DNA from: Roseimaritima ulvae
Lineage (GTDB): Bacteria; Planctomycetota; Planctomycetia; Pirellulales; Pirellulaceae
NCBI RefSeq assembly: GCF_008065135.1
Contig: NZ_CP042914.1
Span: forward strand, 2,542,001-2,606,000
Length of the DNA: 64,000 nt
Direction of reading: 5' to 3'
A program made the translations under genes and the position numbers. The notes beneath the pieces are model-generated. The model was not told where the DNA came from, searched no databases, and worked only from the letters and a program-made list of their open reading frames with translations. The first letter of the stretch is position 1. Each line of letters opens with the position of its first letter. Positions 34,647 to 44,600 of the stretch are shown here, one piece after another.

Positions 34647-35408
34647 TCACTCCGCAGACGCGGACGCGGACGCGGCCAGGATCTGCTTGGCTTCCTGTTC
34701 ATCGATATTGCGAACAAAGATATTCCGCCATCGAATTTCACCACCGTGGGTTTGCAACATGATCGGCCCTTTGGCGGGCAGCGGCTGTTTGCGATCCCAA
34801 AAATTTTCCATCACCGCTCCGTCGACGACCAATTGGTCGTTCAGCCAAACCCAAGTCCGGTCGCCGATCTGACGGATGCGAAAATGATTCCACTCGCCAA
34901 ATGGTTTGTCCGCCAAAACCAATGGGTGGCGACCCGCTTTGCCAGGCGAATTGTTAAACAGACCTCCGGAGCCGAGGTGAGGTTTTCGCGTCGGGCGTTT
35001 GGGATTGTAGACCTGATTCCAGTCCCAGATTTGGACCTGTGGTGTGCCTCGGAGATAGATTCCACTATCAGCTTTGGCGACCGTTTTGTAGTCGATCAGG
35101 AATTCGATGTCGCCGAACTCTTCCTCCGTGGTTGCGTACGGTCCGTGCCCATCGTTAACCAGTTCGCCATTGTCGACCCGCCAATGCTGAGCGAATTCGT
35201 CACGCTGTTTCTGCAGATTGGCGGCTTTCTTTTCACCGCTCAGTTTCGCCGCGGCGTGTGGATTCAGTCCGTACCAGCCGGTTAGGTCTTGCCCGTTAAA
35301 CAACGCGCGAAAACCTTCGGGTGGTTTGGGATCGGCCGTCTTGCCTTCGTTAGGCGTCAGCGCGGCGGTGAGGATGACAACGGCAAGGCAAGCGGAAAAA
35401 CGAAGCAT
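34647..35408 (-). CDS. Exported single-domain DUF1080 (3-keto-disaccharide hydrolase family) protein
   Basis: 253 residues from the ATG at 35406-35408, the start of a signal peptide (MLRFSACLAVVILTAAL). The open frame continues 56 codons upstream into the divergent promoter region and is not translated there in my reading. One DUF1080 domain covers residues ~35-245, with RALFNGQDLTGWYGL, DIEFLIDYKTVAKADSGIYL, RGTPQVQIWD and WNHFRIRQIGDRTWVWLND. It most resembles the first domain of the three-domain protein at 30809. The C-terminus is a short Ala/Ser run (AASASASAE). It is divergently transcribed from the GH67N-like gene across 136 bases. Confidence 0.85.
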   Translation of the reverse strand: MLRFSACLAVVILTAALTPNEGKTADPKPPEGFRALFNGQDLTGWYGLNPHAAAKLSGEKKAANLQKQRDEFAQHWRVDNGELVNDGHGPYATTEEEFGDIEFLIDYKTVAKADSGIYLRGTPQVQIWDWNQVYNPKRPTRKPHLGSGGLFNNSPGKAGRHPLVLADKPFGEWNHFRIRQIGDRTWVWLNDQLVVDGAVMENFWDRKQPLPAKGPIMLQTHGGEIRWRNIFVRNIDEQEAKQILAASASASAE

Positions 35409-35544
35409 GGGGTTGGTCTCGGAGAGGCGGGGATTGGGCAGGGAGCAACCTGCGAGGAAAGGAATTGGCTGGCAGGGCAAGGGACCCTGGCTTACAAATA
35501 TAGCTGCATTAAAAACCGATGTTACAATTGAGGATGTACCGAAT

Positions 35545-36363
35545 ATGCCAATCGCATTACGAAGGCTGTGGGGCATCGCCGTCGTGGCGATCCTGTTTGC
35601 GCTACAGTCATCGCAGCAGGTCCAGGCGCAAGGTGAGGTTTTGTTAGCATCCGCGGGCCGAGCAACGATGCCGGTGGTTGTTCAAGAGAACGCTGACGCG
35701 CAGGTGTTGGAAGCGGCGGGAGAGTTGGCCGAGGTATTGGGACGCATCAGCGGCGCGGTATTTGGCGTAGAAACCAGCCGGGACGATTCCGTGAAACGAG
35801 GCATTGTGGTCGGCTTGGCATCGGAACTGAAGAATCTTCCTTTCGAAATCACGTTTTCCGCAGACGCGGGGCATCCCGATCAGTACCTATTGCGGACTGG
35901 CGACCAAGCGGTGTACCTGTTGGGCACGACGCCGGAGGCCGTCCAGTGCGCGGTCTGGGATCTCTTGCATCGCTTGGAATGGAACGACGGGAGTGACAAG
36001 ACGCGAGTCGTGTTGCCGGCCGAGCTGCGGTTGACGATTCGTTCCAGCCTGGAGAACCCAATGCGACTAGGCGGACGCTGGGATCTGTATTTCTACGTGC
36101 CACGCGGGACGAAAGTTGTCGGTGGCTATACCGACTCCACGCGTGGCAAACTGCTCGACGCACAAAACCAGGTCGTGTTCGACTTTGGCACCATGGAGGC
36201 GGCGGGGTACTTCAGCGTGCCGGTCGCGGAAGGGCAAGATCGCGCATTGTGGAAGTTTTCCGATTCACGTGGACGGCGGATGTTGATGACCGTTCCGCCG
36301 TACCTGGCTACCGGTGTCGAAAACCTGTTACTGCCGCGGGAAGTTGTCGAGTCCGATCAATAA
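35545..36363 (+). CDS. GH67N/GH20b-like N-terminal domain protein, probably an internally deleted glycosidase-like protein
   Basis: 272 residues from the ATG at 35545, beginning a signal peptide (RLWGIAVVAILFALQSSQQVQAQ). The frame extends upstream, but that part is antisense to the DUF1080 leader. Residues ~28-145 resemble the alpha-glucuronidase/GH20b-type N-terminal domain that precedes DUF4838 or GH67 catalytic domains (AAGELAEVLGRISGAVFGV, YLLGTTPEAVQCAVWDLLHRL). Instead of the expected catalytic domain, residues ~165-272 continue directly into a short beta domain (LYFYVPRGTKVVGGY, AAGYFSVPVAEGQD, MLMTVPPYLATG), which in family members I know of lies at the far C-terminus. The central catalytic part therefore appears to be missing. 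The frame is intact, so a shortened binding protein may still be made. Confidence 0.65.
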   Translation: MPIALRRLWGIAVVAILFALQSSQQVQAQGEVLLASAGRATMPVVVQENADAQVLEAAGELAEVLGRISGAVFGVETSRDDSVKRGIVVGLASELKNLPFEITFSADAGHPDQYLLRTGDQAVYLLGTTPEAVQCAVWDLLHRLEWNDGSDKTRVVLPAELRLTIRSSLENPMRLGGRWDLYFYVPRGTKVVGGYTDSTRGKLLDAQNQVVFDFGTMEAAGYFSVPVAEGQDRALWKFSDSRGRRMLMTVPPYLATGVENLLLPREVVESDQ

Positions 36364-36374
36364 CCCGAACGCAC

Positions 36375-37673
36375 TTACCACAGCGGCAAGCGGTTGGGTT
36401 TGGACCAGCGGATGCGAGCCAGTAACACGTCGCCCTTGTAGCCGCCGCGTGGCATCCATTCCCCAACCGTCACCCAGGCTTCATCGGGACTGGCATGGGT
36501 AACGTGGAAATTGCCCATGATGGCCACGTTGTTGGGATCGTTGACGCCGTCTCCCACCAGCGGCAGGACCACGCGTTCGCTGGATTTGATTAAACAACGC
36601 TTGGCCGTGTCGACTTGGGCCACCCACAGCGGGGAACGCCATCGCATCACGTTCTTGTTACTTGCGTCTTTTCGCGTGTAAACCAGAAACAGTCCATCGC
36701 TATGAGTCAGCCAGTGTTGTTGTGTTGTCGACATGCCCAGCGGCGTGCCGTCCTCCCAAGTCCAGGCCTGTTTGTCGTCCCAGTTCAGCCCGTCGTCGCT
36801 GACGCTGACGTAACCGCGATTGTCTTCCGCTCGCATCGTCATCCAAAACGTGTCGCCAAACTGCGTCACGCTGGGTTCCAGTAAACCGCGGCCTTTGGGG
36901 TTATGGAGTGCCGGGCCCACTTCTTTGATTTTTAACTGCTGACCGTCAAAGCTGGCCTGCACCCCGGCCACCATCCGGTTGCTCGCCTGGGGGCCAAAGG
37001 TAAAGGACATCTGCACGTCGCCGTCGGGCGTTACGACTCGCTGCCCGCAATTATTGGTATAGATAAACGCACCACGTGGATCGTCCCAATTCATGATTTT
37101 ACGGTCGGACCATTCGCCGTCGGAGTTGCGAGTGACGTACACCGGGTAGCGAGCGAGCTGTTCTTTGCGAGCGAAGTGGGCGCCCTTGTAGAACACCACG
37201 TGTCCCAGTGCCAGCACCGAATCGGTTTGCGGATGGTACTGGGGAACGACATCACAGACGCCGGCTTTCAACCCATCGCTGCGGCCGGCAACGGGATCAC
37301 GTCCCAGGCCGGCAATCGGCTGCGGTTCGCTCCAAGTTTTTCCTAAGTCCGTCGATTGCGACCAATGGACCGGGCCAAAGTAATCCGATCCTCCGATGAC
37401 TTGCAGCGTCATCAAGGCCACCGGTTTGCCATCGGGACCCGGCATCATGCAAACGCGGGGATGGAACCAGGTTTGGCTGTTCCCGTCCCGATTCCGCCAA
37501 AGCGTTTGTTTCGAAATCGAATCGATCAACTGCGGCGGCTGCTCGGCGATGGCGTTGGTGGTGAGGGTGCTGGTGGCTATTGCGCAGATTAAGCACAGCA
37601 GAGTCAGATAACGTTTGAACCGACTCGCTGCACAACGCCATTTCGTGGTTGAATTAACATGTTTCGCAGGCAT
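36375..37673 (-). CDS. Exported sialidase-like (BNR) glycosidase
   Basis: 432 residues from the ATG at 37671-37673; the frame extends upstream into the phosphoesterase gene but that part is antisense noise. The N-terminus is basic, with a hydrophobic core LTLLCLICAIATSTLTTNA, then a six-bladed sialidase-like propeller. One clear Asp box (STDLGKTW, ~119) and a degenerate one (VSDDGLNWDD) are seen, plus RVCMMPGPDGKPVALMTLQV and GLLEPSVTQFGDTFWMTMR. The full catalytic Arg triad cannot be placed from sequence alone, so the substrate may not be sialic acid. It is separated by only 11 bases from the convergent GH67N-like gene and follows a hairpin repeat that lies just upstream of its start. Confidence 0.75.
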   Translation of the reverse strand: MPAKHVNSTTKWRCAASRFKRYLTLLCLICAIATSTLTTNAIAEQPPQLIDSISKQTLWRNRDGNSQTWFHPRVCMMPGPDGKPVALMTLQVIGGSDYFGPVHWSQSTDLGKTWSEPQPIAGLGRDPVAGRSDGLKAGVCDVVPQYHPQTDSVLALGHVVFYKGAHFARKEQLARYPVYVTRNSDGEWSDRKIMNWDDPRGAFIYTNNCGQRVVTPDGDVQMSFTFGPQASNRMVAGVQASFDGQQLKIKEVGPALHNPKGRGLLEPSVTQFGDTFWMTMRAEDNRGYVSVSDDGLNWDDKQAWTWEDGTPLGMSTTQQHWLTHSDGLFLVYTRKDASNKNVMRWRSPLWVAQVDTAKRCLIKSSERVVLPLVGDGVNDPNNVAIMGNFHVTHASPDEAWVTVGEWMPRGGYKGDVLLARIRWSKPNRLPLW

Positions 37674-37676
37674 TTT

Positions 37677-37738
37677 GTAGCTACCTTCGCCAGAAGGTGG
37701 ACGCATAATGATTTCCACGCTCTGGCGAGCGTCGCTAC
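37677..37738. repeat. Hairpin repeat (TCGCCAGA family)
   Basis: Arms GTAGCTACCTTCGCCAGAAG and CTGGCGAGCGTCGCTAC. The left arm folds as CCTTC-GCCA-GAAGG and the right, on the complement, as CGCTC-GCCA-GAGCG. It lies three bases upstream of the sialidase-like start, so it is probably part of its 5' leader. Confidence 0.8.
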
Positions 37739-37765
37739 GAAAAAGTGGTGCTGTCCAACTTGACA

Positions 37766-39049
37766 TTAGGCGGGGCTCCATTGTTGTTGATGCAAGACGT
37801 TGCCCTTCAGATCGACGATGCGAATGTCCATGGACTGCTTCGCCGCTGTCTGTTCCGCGTCGATGATCGTCAGTGTGGCGGATGCCGGCGCCGGGCCACC
37901 GCCGACAAATTGTGGTATCGGCATTTCCGGTGTGGCGGGATCCAGTCGATCGCGGTGCATATGTCCTGACAGGATCGCCCGGCAGTTGGCTTGCTGCAAC
38001 AGCGGCAGCCACAGCTTGGCTCCGAACCCGCTGTAGTAGGCATAGCCATCGAGCGTGGTGCCATCGTTGTGGCCGGGCAGGCCGCGGAGCGGAATGTGGC
38101 AGGCGGCAATGTTAAATGGAGCGTCTTGAACCTCGGGGCGTTGAATGGTTTCCTGCAGCCAACGGGCCTGTCGCTGGCGGTAGGGTTGGTAGGAGGCGGT
38201 GCCGGCAAACACCGGGTGATGATCCGGTTTGTCTTCGCCCGTGTCGAGGGTCAGCAGTGCCACAGGACCGCAGCGCAAGGCTTGGTTGTAGGGCAGTTCC
38301 GTCGATTCCGGGCAGCCCACAAAACTTTTGATGACCTCACGAGCTCGGCTGCCGCGGACGTCATGGTTGCCATTGCTGAATACCAACGGTCGCGTGCCGG
38401 CCCACGACTTCGTCAAATCCTTGGCGGGGTTCAGCAGGATTTGTTCCGGTGAATCGGAGTCGTCGAAGTCGTTGCAACTATCGCCGTTCCAGATCAGTAA
38501 ATCCGGGTCCAGCTTTTCAATTTCGGTATGCAGGGCGAGGATGGTTTCCAGGTTCTCGTGCGTGTCATTAATACTGACGATGCGAACGCGGTCGGTGGTG
38601 GGATTGGGTAAACGCAGTGCATAGGTGTCGGTCGCCTGCGGTTCGCCACGCGTCAACGAATACGCATTTTTGTAGCTCAGCGGTTGCACAACCACGCGAT
38701 AGAAGATCGGCCGATCGGACGGCAGCGGATCGGGATGTTGGACGCGGACATGCAACACGCGATCATCGGCGCTGATCAAGCCGTGGTGGCTGGCCACTGC
38801 GGTGTGTGTTAATTGGTCGACGGTAAAGCCATATTCGATCCAAGCGGTGGAGAGCCCGCCCACGGCAATGCTCACGCCAAAGCTGTCGGCTCGCGGATTC
38901 TGCACCACTGGCGGGCTGCGGATGAGATCATCGGGGGAGGCGTCTTGCGATTCCGCTTCGGCCGCTTGAGCGTCCGCTTGGGGACGGAGCGTCGACAACG
39001 CCACCGCAGCGACGGGGATGCTGCCAATGAATCGGCGTCGGTTGATCAT
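37766..39049 (-). CDS. Tat-exported calcineurin-like metallophosphoesterase with N-terminal FN3-like domain
   Basis: 427 residues. The Tat signal is NRRRFIG (residues 3-9) and the leader ends ADAQA. A fibronectin-III-like domain follows (~50-140), as in purple acid phosphatases. The phosphoesterase domain (~145-380) has its two-metal motifs in order: ISINDTHEN-like (Asp-x-His; here SINDTHEN), IWNGDSCND, FSNGNHD, ACHIPLRG and LSGHMHRD. All canonical ligands seem present, unlike the DxQ variant of the protein at 23934. Likely a periplasmic phosphatase or phosphodiesterase; Tat export suits a metal loaded in the cytoplasm. A 204-base divergent intergenic region separates it from the pyrophosphatase-like gene, and both may supply phosphate. 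Confidence 0.85.
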   Translation of the reverse strand: MINRRRFIGSIPVAAVALSTLRPQADAQAAEAESQDASPDDLIRSPPVVQNPRADSFGVSIAVGGLSTAWIEYGFTVDQLTHTAVASHHGLISADDRVLHVRVQHPDPLPSDRPIFYRVVVQPLSYKNAYSLTRGEPQATDTYALRLPNPTTDRVRIVSINDTHENLETILALHTEIEKLDPDLLIWNGDSCNDFDDSDSPEQILLNPAKDLTKSWAGTRPLVFSNGNHDVRGSRAREVIKSFVGCPESTELPYNQALRCGPVALLTLDTGEDKPDHHPVFAGTASYQPYRQRQARWLQETIQRPEVQDAPFNIAACHIPLRGLPGHNDGTTLDGYAYYSGFGAKLWLPLLQQANCRAILSGHMHRDRLDPATPEMPIPQFVGGGPAPASATLTIIDAEQTAAKQSMDIRIVDLKGNVLHQQQWSPA

Positions 39050-39253
39050 GGAGACCTCAACAAGAGCTGGTGGGATAGGGCTGGTGGGAGATTGTGAAGT
39101 TATGGCGTATCGCTGCGTTGTTGGGCGATTTGCGGTGCTCTACACTCTACGATTCCTCGAATGGACATCCAAGGTACCGATACACCGATCGCGGGACCCG
39201 GTCCGTACAATAATAATTATTGAGTTCCCTCGTTATTGGATAGAAGTGGTTTT

Positions 39254-40663
39254 ATGAAAAACTTGAACCGTTGGAGGGGGCAGCTGAGTGCTGTTTTGGG
39301 GCTGCTAGGTTGTCTGGCTCTGTTCGGTTTACCCCTCGCGTCCGTCCACGCCGCCTCGCCACAGCGGCATGTCGTGATCGTTTCGATAGACGGACTGGCC
39401 GCATATTTGGTCGACGATCCCAAGGTGCCGTTGCCGACGATACGAAAACTTGCCCGCCAAGGCAGCATTGTCGACGGCGGTATGACGGTTTCGAATCCTT
39501 CGGTGACTTGGCCGAATCATACAACCCTTGTTACGGGCGTGCGTCCAGAGAAACACGGCGTGCTGGCCAACGGCGTGTTGGTCCGCGGTGCCGTGGGGAT
39601 GCCCACGGTGATTGATTCGCATCGCGATCAGAGCGATCTGGTGCGGGTGCCCACGATCGTTGATGCGGCACACGCGGCAGGGCTTTCCACCGCAGAGGTG
39701 AACTGGCCGTGCACCCGCGGTTCGAAATCTCTGGATGATCAATTTCCCGACGTTCCCAATGCGGTCCAGTACACCACGCCAAGGCTGCGACGTGAACTGA
39801 TCGAACTAGGACTCTTGGACGATGAAACGCATGCCTCGTTTAATAAGAACAGCGTCGTGTCACGCGATCACATTTGGACCGAGGCGGCTTGTCATCTGAT
39901 CCGTGAGCGACAACCCAATTTGTTGCTGGTACATCTGTTGAATGTCGACTACATGCATCACAAACGGGGACCCCAGACATCGGCTGGTTATACGGCCAAC
40001 GCCTACGCGGACATGTGTCTGGCGCGGATCCTGGCGGCTTTGGACGACGCCGGCATTCGTGAGCAGACGACTTTGATCGTCGTTTCCGATCACGGTTTCA
40101 TCTCGACGCCCAAAGCGATTCGTCCCAACGTGGTGTTACGGCAAGCCGGATTGCTGACGGTGGATGCCGGCAAGCTGTCCGAAGCTCGAGTGCATGTGGT
40201 ACCGGAAGGCGGCATCGGACTGGTTTACTGCACACGCCCCGGTGAAGCGGCGGTCGACGCGGAGAAGTTTAAGGAGATGTTTAAGGGGCAAGAAGGCGTT
40301 GCCGATGTGTTGTTACCCAACCAATACGATCAAGTTGGGTTGCAGCATCCGCGAGAGTACCGTCAGTCGCCCGATGCGATCCTGGTAGCGGCCGAGGGGT
40401 ATTCGGTATCCGGATCGGTCAACGGGGACACGCTGGTGGCGTCGAACACCGAAGCCGGAACGTCGATCGGGTCGCACGGTTTTCTTTCCAGCCTGCCCAA
40501 GATGAAGGCGATGTGCATTTTGTCGGGTGCCGGCATTCGCCAGGGCGGTCATTTGGAGACGATCGAAAACATCGATGTCGCACCGACCGTGGCCATGTTG
40601 TTGGGTCTGGACTACCCCAACGTCGATGGGAAACCATTGTCGGCTGCCCTGCTGAACGAGTAG
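39254..40663 (+). CDS. Exported alkaline phosphatase superfamily protein (ectonucleotide pyrophosphatase/phosphodiesterase-like)
   Basis: 469 residues from the ATG at 39254; a TTG six codons upstream is possible. Signal peptide 1-34 (LGLLGCLALFGLPLASVHAA). The type-I phosphodiesterase/nucleotide pyrophosphatase fold is shown by Asp46 (VSIDGLAA), the nucleophile Thr85 in NPSVTWPNHTTLVTG, LLLVHLLNVDYMHHKRGP (Asp and His ligands), VVSDHGFIS (Asp-His), and a final GSHGFLSSLPKM His ligand. The family cleaves phosphodiester or pyrophosphate bonds using two zinc ions. The substrate could be nucleotides or phospholipid head groups. It is divergent from the Tat phosphoesterase, and both being exported suggests phosphate scavenging. 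Confidence 0.87.
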   Translation: MKNLNRWRGQLSAVLGLLGCLALFGLPLASVHAASPQRHVVIVSIDGLAAYLVDDPKVPLPTIRKLARQGSIVDGGMTVSNPSVTWPNHTTLVTGVRPEKHGVLANGVLVRGAVGMPTVIDSHRDQSDLVRVPTIVDAAHAAGLSTAEVNWPCTRGSKSLDDQFPDVPNAVQYTTPRLRRELIELGLLDDETHASFNKNSVVSRDHIWTEAACHLIRERQPNLLLVHLLNVDYMHHKRGPQTSAGYTANAYADMCLARILAALDDAGIREQTTLIVVSDHGFISTPKAIRPNVVLRQAGLLTVDAGKLSEARVHVVPEGGIGLVYCTRPGEAAVDAEKFKEMFKGQEGVADVLLPNQYDQVGLQHPREYRQSPDAILVAAEGYSVSGSVNGDTLVASNTEAGTSIGSHGFLSSLPKMKAMCILSGAGIRQGGHLETIENIDVAPTVAMLLGLDYPNVDGKPLSAALLNE

Positions 40664-40671
40664 CAAGCCGC

Positions 40672-40790
40672 CGCGAATCTCGCAGCTACGCTCGCCAGAG
40701 CGTGGGAGACCCTCCGGGCCTCATTCCGGCCGCCAGGTCACGGCTTTGTTTGCATTGCAATCTGTCAGTAATACATTTCACATCCCGGGC
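40672..40790. repeat. Composite repeat: solo TCGCCAGA arm plus an inverted copy of the 33-kb block
   Basis: 40682-40706 is a single arm of the TCGCCAGA family (CGCTC-GCCA-GAGCG). Next come GACCCTCCGGGCC at 40708-40720 and GCATTGCAATCTGTCAGTAA at 40752-40771. Read on the opposite strand, the same two blocks occur in the same order and spacing at 33059-32990. Confidence 0.75.
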
Positions 40791-40817
40791 GAGGGTGAAG
40801 TGCCGCCTGCTCACGAT

Positions 40818-41552
40818 TCAGTCCGCCTTTCGATCAGTCATTTCGTACGCTTCGATTTCATGCCAAATTCGTTTTGCGTGTTCTTCGTCTAGTTCTCCTC
40901 GTTCCGTTGCGGCTTTCAGTTTCGGCGCGAGTTGATATTGTTTGATGAATTGCCATTTACGCGAAGCATCTTGCCCGCTCAATTTGTTGGATTCAATCGC
41001 CTGCTTGAGTTTGGTGCGAACGGATTCGATCCACTGGAGAATTTCTTCCGCGTTTGCTTCCCTGTGTTCATTTGAAGAGCCTGCATGTGCGACTCGATTT
41101 GCCAAACCGATAAGGAAATCGATCTGCTTTGCGGACAGGGAAAGCTCCTCGTGGAGATGACGTTCCATCGCTTCTGGCATGTCAAAGTCATGATCCGAGG
41201 CTTGCATCCTCTGCACGATTCGCAAGAGGGCTCCCATTGCGTGGTGCAGGTTTTCTCCATGGATGCCTTGCTGTTCGAGGGCATGCCGAGCATGATCCGC
41301 CTTCGTCTCGTCCACCCCGTACCGCTCAAACTGTTCGAGCATCTCGCGCATCGGGTGGTCGTCGTTGCGACGATGATGAGTGACCACGCGAAGAGCGTGG
41401 AGCATCACCTGAGCCTGTTCGAGTGAAAGTTCGCCATCGGCAACGATCTCTCCCAACCGACGCTCAATGGTTTCGAAATCCTGGGCATCGCACGCGGTGG
41501 GGAGGCAAGCAAGAAACAGTGACACACCGAAGAAATGAATGGTTTTTAACAT
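40818..41552 (-). CDS. Secreted His/Glu-rich helical protein of unknown function
   Basis: 244 residues. The signal peptide is MLKTIHFFGVSLFLACLPTACDA. The rest is almost entirely predicted helix, rich in Glu, His, Gln and Ala, with His clusters (VTHHRRNDDH, HGENLHHAM) and pairs of helices containing similar segments such as IVADGELSLEQAQVML and ERGELDEEHAKRIWHE. This suggests short helical repeats like those of planctomycete metal-stress or cytochrome-associated proteins. No known domain is recognised. His-rich surfaces could bind metals, but that is a guess. It is 74 bases downstream of the YVTN/cytochrome gene on the same strand and may be co-transcribed. Confidence 0.65.
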   Translation of the reverse strand: MLKTIHFFGVSLFLACLPTACDAQDFETIERRLGEIVADGELSLEQAQVMLHALRVVTHHRRNDDHPMREMLEQFERYGVDETKADHARHALEQQGIHGENLHHAMGALLRIVQRMQASDHDFDMPEAMERHLHEELSLSAKQIDFLIGLANRVAHAGSSNEHREANAEEILQWIESVRTKLKQAIESNKLSGQDASRKWQFIKQYQLAPKLKAATERGELDEEHAKRIWHEIEAYEMTDRKAD

Positions 41553-41626
41553 GTGGTTTGGCCGTGGGGGGGAGGGGGAGGAGCAAACGCTTTTTAAACA
41601 GAGCCTAGAAGGCTGTCAGGCAAATA

Positions 41627-44600
41627 CTATCGGTCAGTGCTCGTGGCTTGTTGATGATCTCGCAACAATTCCGCAATCATTGGGCGATCCTGTTGCATAC
41701 GTTGAAGATCGATTTCTATGTCGACCAAGTTGCCAACGAAGCGGTATACGTCTTCGAGCGATTCGTTCCATGGTGAGGAGACGACATCCATGGGCTGTTC
41801 GCCGCGATTGCTTCGTGTCTCCGTCGACGCTCCGTGTTGGAGCAACAACTTGACAACTTCGGTGTGACACAGGAACGCGGCGATGTGCAGAGGAGCATTG
41901 CCGTCGCGATTGGTCGCGTCGACGTCCGCACCCTGTTGGATTAGATACCTTGCTATCGGCAGGTTGCCGTGCAAAGCGGCGGTAACTAGAGGTGTTGAAC
42001 CCGTTTCCGTTTGGCGATCGTTCAGGTCGGCACCGCGGTCGATCAAACGCTCTAGACGAGCCAGGTCGTTATCAGCGATTGCGTCCGCGACAAGGCCTTG
42101 CAAACCGATATGGGGTTCATCGATCTCCGTCTGCAGAGCCACCGCAGCGTCGGCATCCGCGACGACGTGAAAGATGAAATCATTGCTAAACATGCCCGCT
42201 GTGTTTTGGACTTGCAACAAATGCATCCCCTCCTTCGGTAGCGTCGGGAAATGGATCTCCAGTTGCTCGTCTTCGATCTGAAGCGTCGCGGGAACACGGC
42301 GTCCATCAACGATCACATTGGCATCGGGCTGAATATGCCGGCCGCTGATGACCATACGATGACTGCCTTGGTACAAGATGGGAAACTGCTGCCGCCCGCG
42401 TTGTTGTTCGATAGGACCACGTGTCCACAGCGCTGGTTGCGGGTGTTCGACATCGGCACGGACGCCGTGTCGAGCGGTAAAGGTTCCCACAAATTTGCCC
42501 TGAGCCGCACCCTCGATCAGTTCGTCGCGAGAGAACACCATGTTCGGTTTTTGCCTGCTCACATAGTGCGTGCCGTCGTAGCTAAGCGAGATCGGTTGGG
42601 GGCTATCTTTACCGATCAGGACGGCTTGGCCATCAAGCACAACGGCCTGTTCTCTAGACGCTAGCTCTAACGCGTTCAACAAATCAATCGAAACGGGGTC
42701 ATTTACCGTGTTTTGGTTCAGTGTTACTTGGCGTGCAAAGGAGCCCGAAAATCCGGTGCTGCCTTCGAGTACCATTTCCCAGACCGGATCAAATCGGGAT
42801 CTGCCCGCCCAGGAGAACTGCCAAATACTTCGCTCGTCTTGTCCCTGTTCAGCGACTCGTCGGTAAAAATCGAACTCAATGATATTCAAGCGTCCTTGAG
42901 GCAGGATCAAGAAACGATCATAAGCACCTCGCCACGTCGGCGCGTCCATGCCTGTCCCTGGTGTGTTGGTGCTAACCAAGAACGGCATGCGATGGCAATT
43001 GCCACACACGTTGGGCCGGAGTTTTTCGTCATGGTCACCGTCGATGTGAAACAGCTTGAACCCGTCGAGGGCTCGCTGCGAAACCACATTGGTGTAGGCT
43101 CGCCGTTGCGATGGCGGATACGGCACGCTCAACAAAAACGTGGCCATGTCATCGCGCTGTGCGGACGTCAACGCTCCCGCTTTGCCTTCGTCATTCATCT
43201 GCTTGTCGCCGACAAGTGACATCGTTCCAGCGATCCCGCCGTCGATCAAGTGACGTGTGCTGCTGGTCGGATCATGAGCGTCGCTATTGGGTGGCACGGA
43301 ACCGTGAATACTGGCGCTGTTGTTGCCACCATACGGATCGCCCGGAACTCCATCCCAGTGAAACGGAGCGGTGTCACGCAGTCCGCGGATCGGCATCGTG
43401 CTGCGTGGCATGATTTGATCGCCCCCACTGACGATCGGCGTTTTCAAAACCCACAGTAGTTGATCGGTATGGCCGTCCGGGTGACAGCTTGCGCAGGAAA
43501 ACGTCGCCGTGGTGGATGCCGAGGCTGACTCAAAGGCCATTCGTCCGCGTTTGACCGTGGGGTGAGTTGGGTCGAATAAGTCGAGCGTGGAAACAACACT
43601 CGGGTTACTTGTGTCGCGGAGATCGACCAGGGACACCGAGTTCGATACGGCGTTGTAGACCCATGCTTGTGACAGGGATCCATCAGCTTCGTTTTCCAAG
43701 GCGATTCCACGCGGGACCGCACCCACGTCGACCGACCCCAAGACGTCGCCATTGTGGGCGTCCAGCGTGAAAACCTTATCGGACGCCGCGGCGGAAGCCA
43801 CCAGCACCTGATCATCCGGACTGACTGCAATCGCAAACGGCGTCGCCAGGGCGTCTTCCGGTTTCGGATGCAGCGGCGGTAACGGTTCCAGATCGAAAAA
43901 GCTGGGCTGGGCTTCGTTCGAGGCAAATTGAACCCGCGTGATTCGATTCAGAAACGCGCGATTTTCTAACTCTGCAAGCCCGTGCTTTTTCGTGCCGCTG
44001 CGACCGTTGGCGTCATTGCGAGCATCCGTTTGAGCAATAAAGACGGTGCCTTCGGAATCCACGGCCATGCCATACAGCAGCGTGCCGAGCGAATCGACCG
44101 TATCGATCAACTCGTCCGTATCGGTGTCAAACACAAATAGATCCCGATCGGGAACCTCGGGATGCTTGACAATGTCGACAACATGTCCCAACGACAAGAC
44201 GTTGTTGTGAAGGACTGAGTGCTCCCATGCATCAAACGTCACCAGATCGCCATCAAACGGTTTTCGACCACCTGAAAGTTGAGTCTGGTTGTTTGATTCA
44301 AACGGGATCACGTACAGTCGGTTTCCCTGAACGGAAATGGCTCGGGGGTCTTGGGCCGCGATTTTCAATCGCTTCACTACCTCGTGCGTGGCAACATCCA
44401 CAACGGCGATCGTATTTTCCGAAGACAAAGCGATGTACGCTTTTGCGTTACTCGCAAAGGCGATCCCAACGGGCTCATCAAAACGTGTCGACTTGGTCGC
44501 TTCGTCGATCGCTTGCACGGTTGCGATCACGCGCAAGAAGGTGGAACTGTCGGAATTGGTGTCGATCACGCTGACGGAATCAGAAATGTGATTCGAGACC

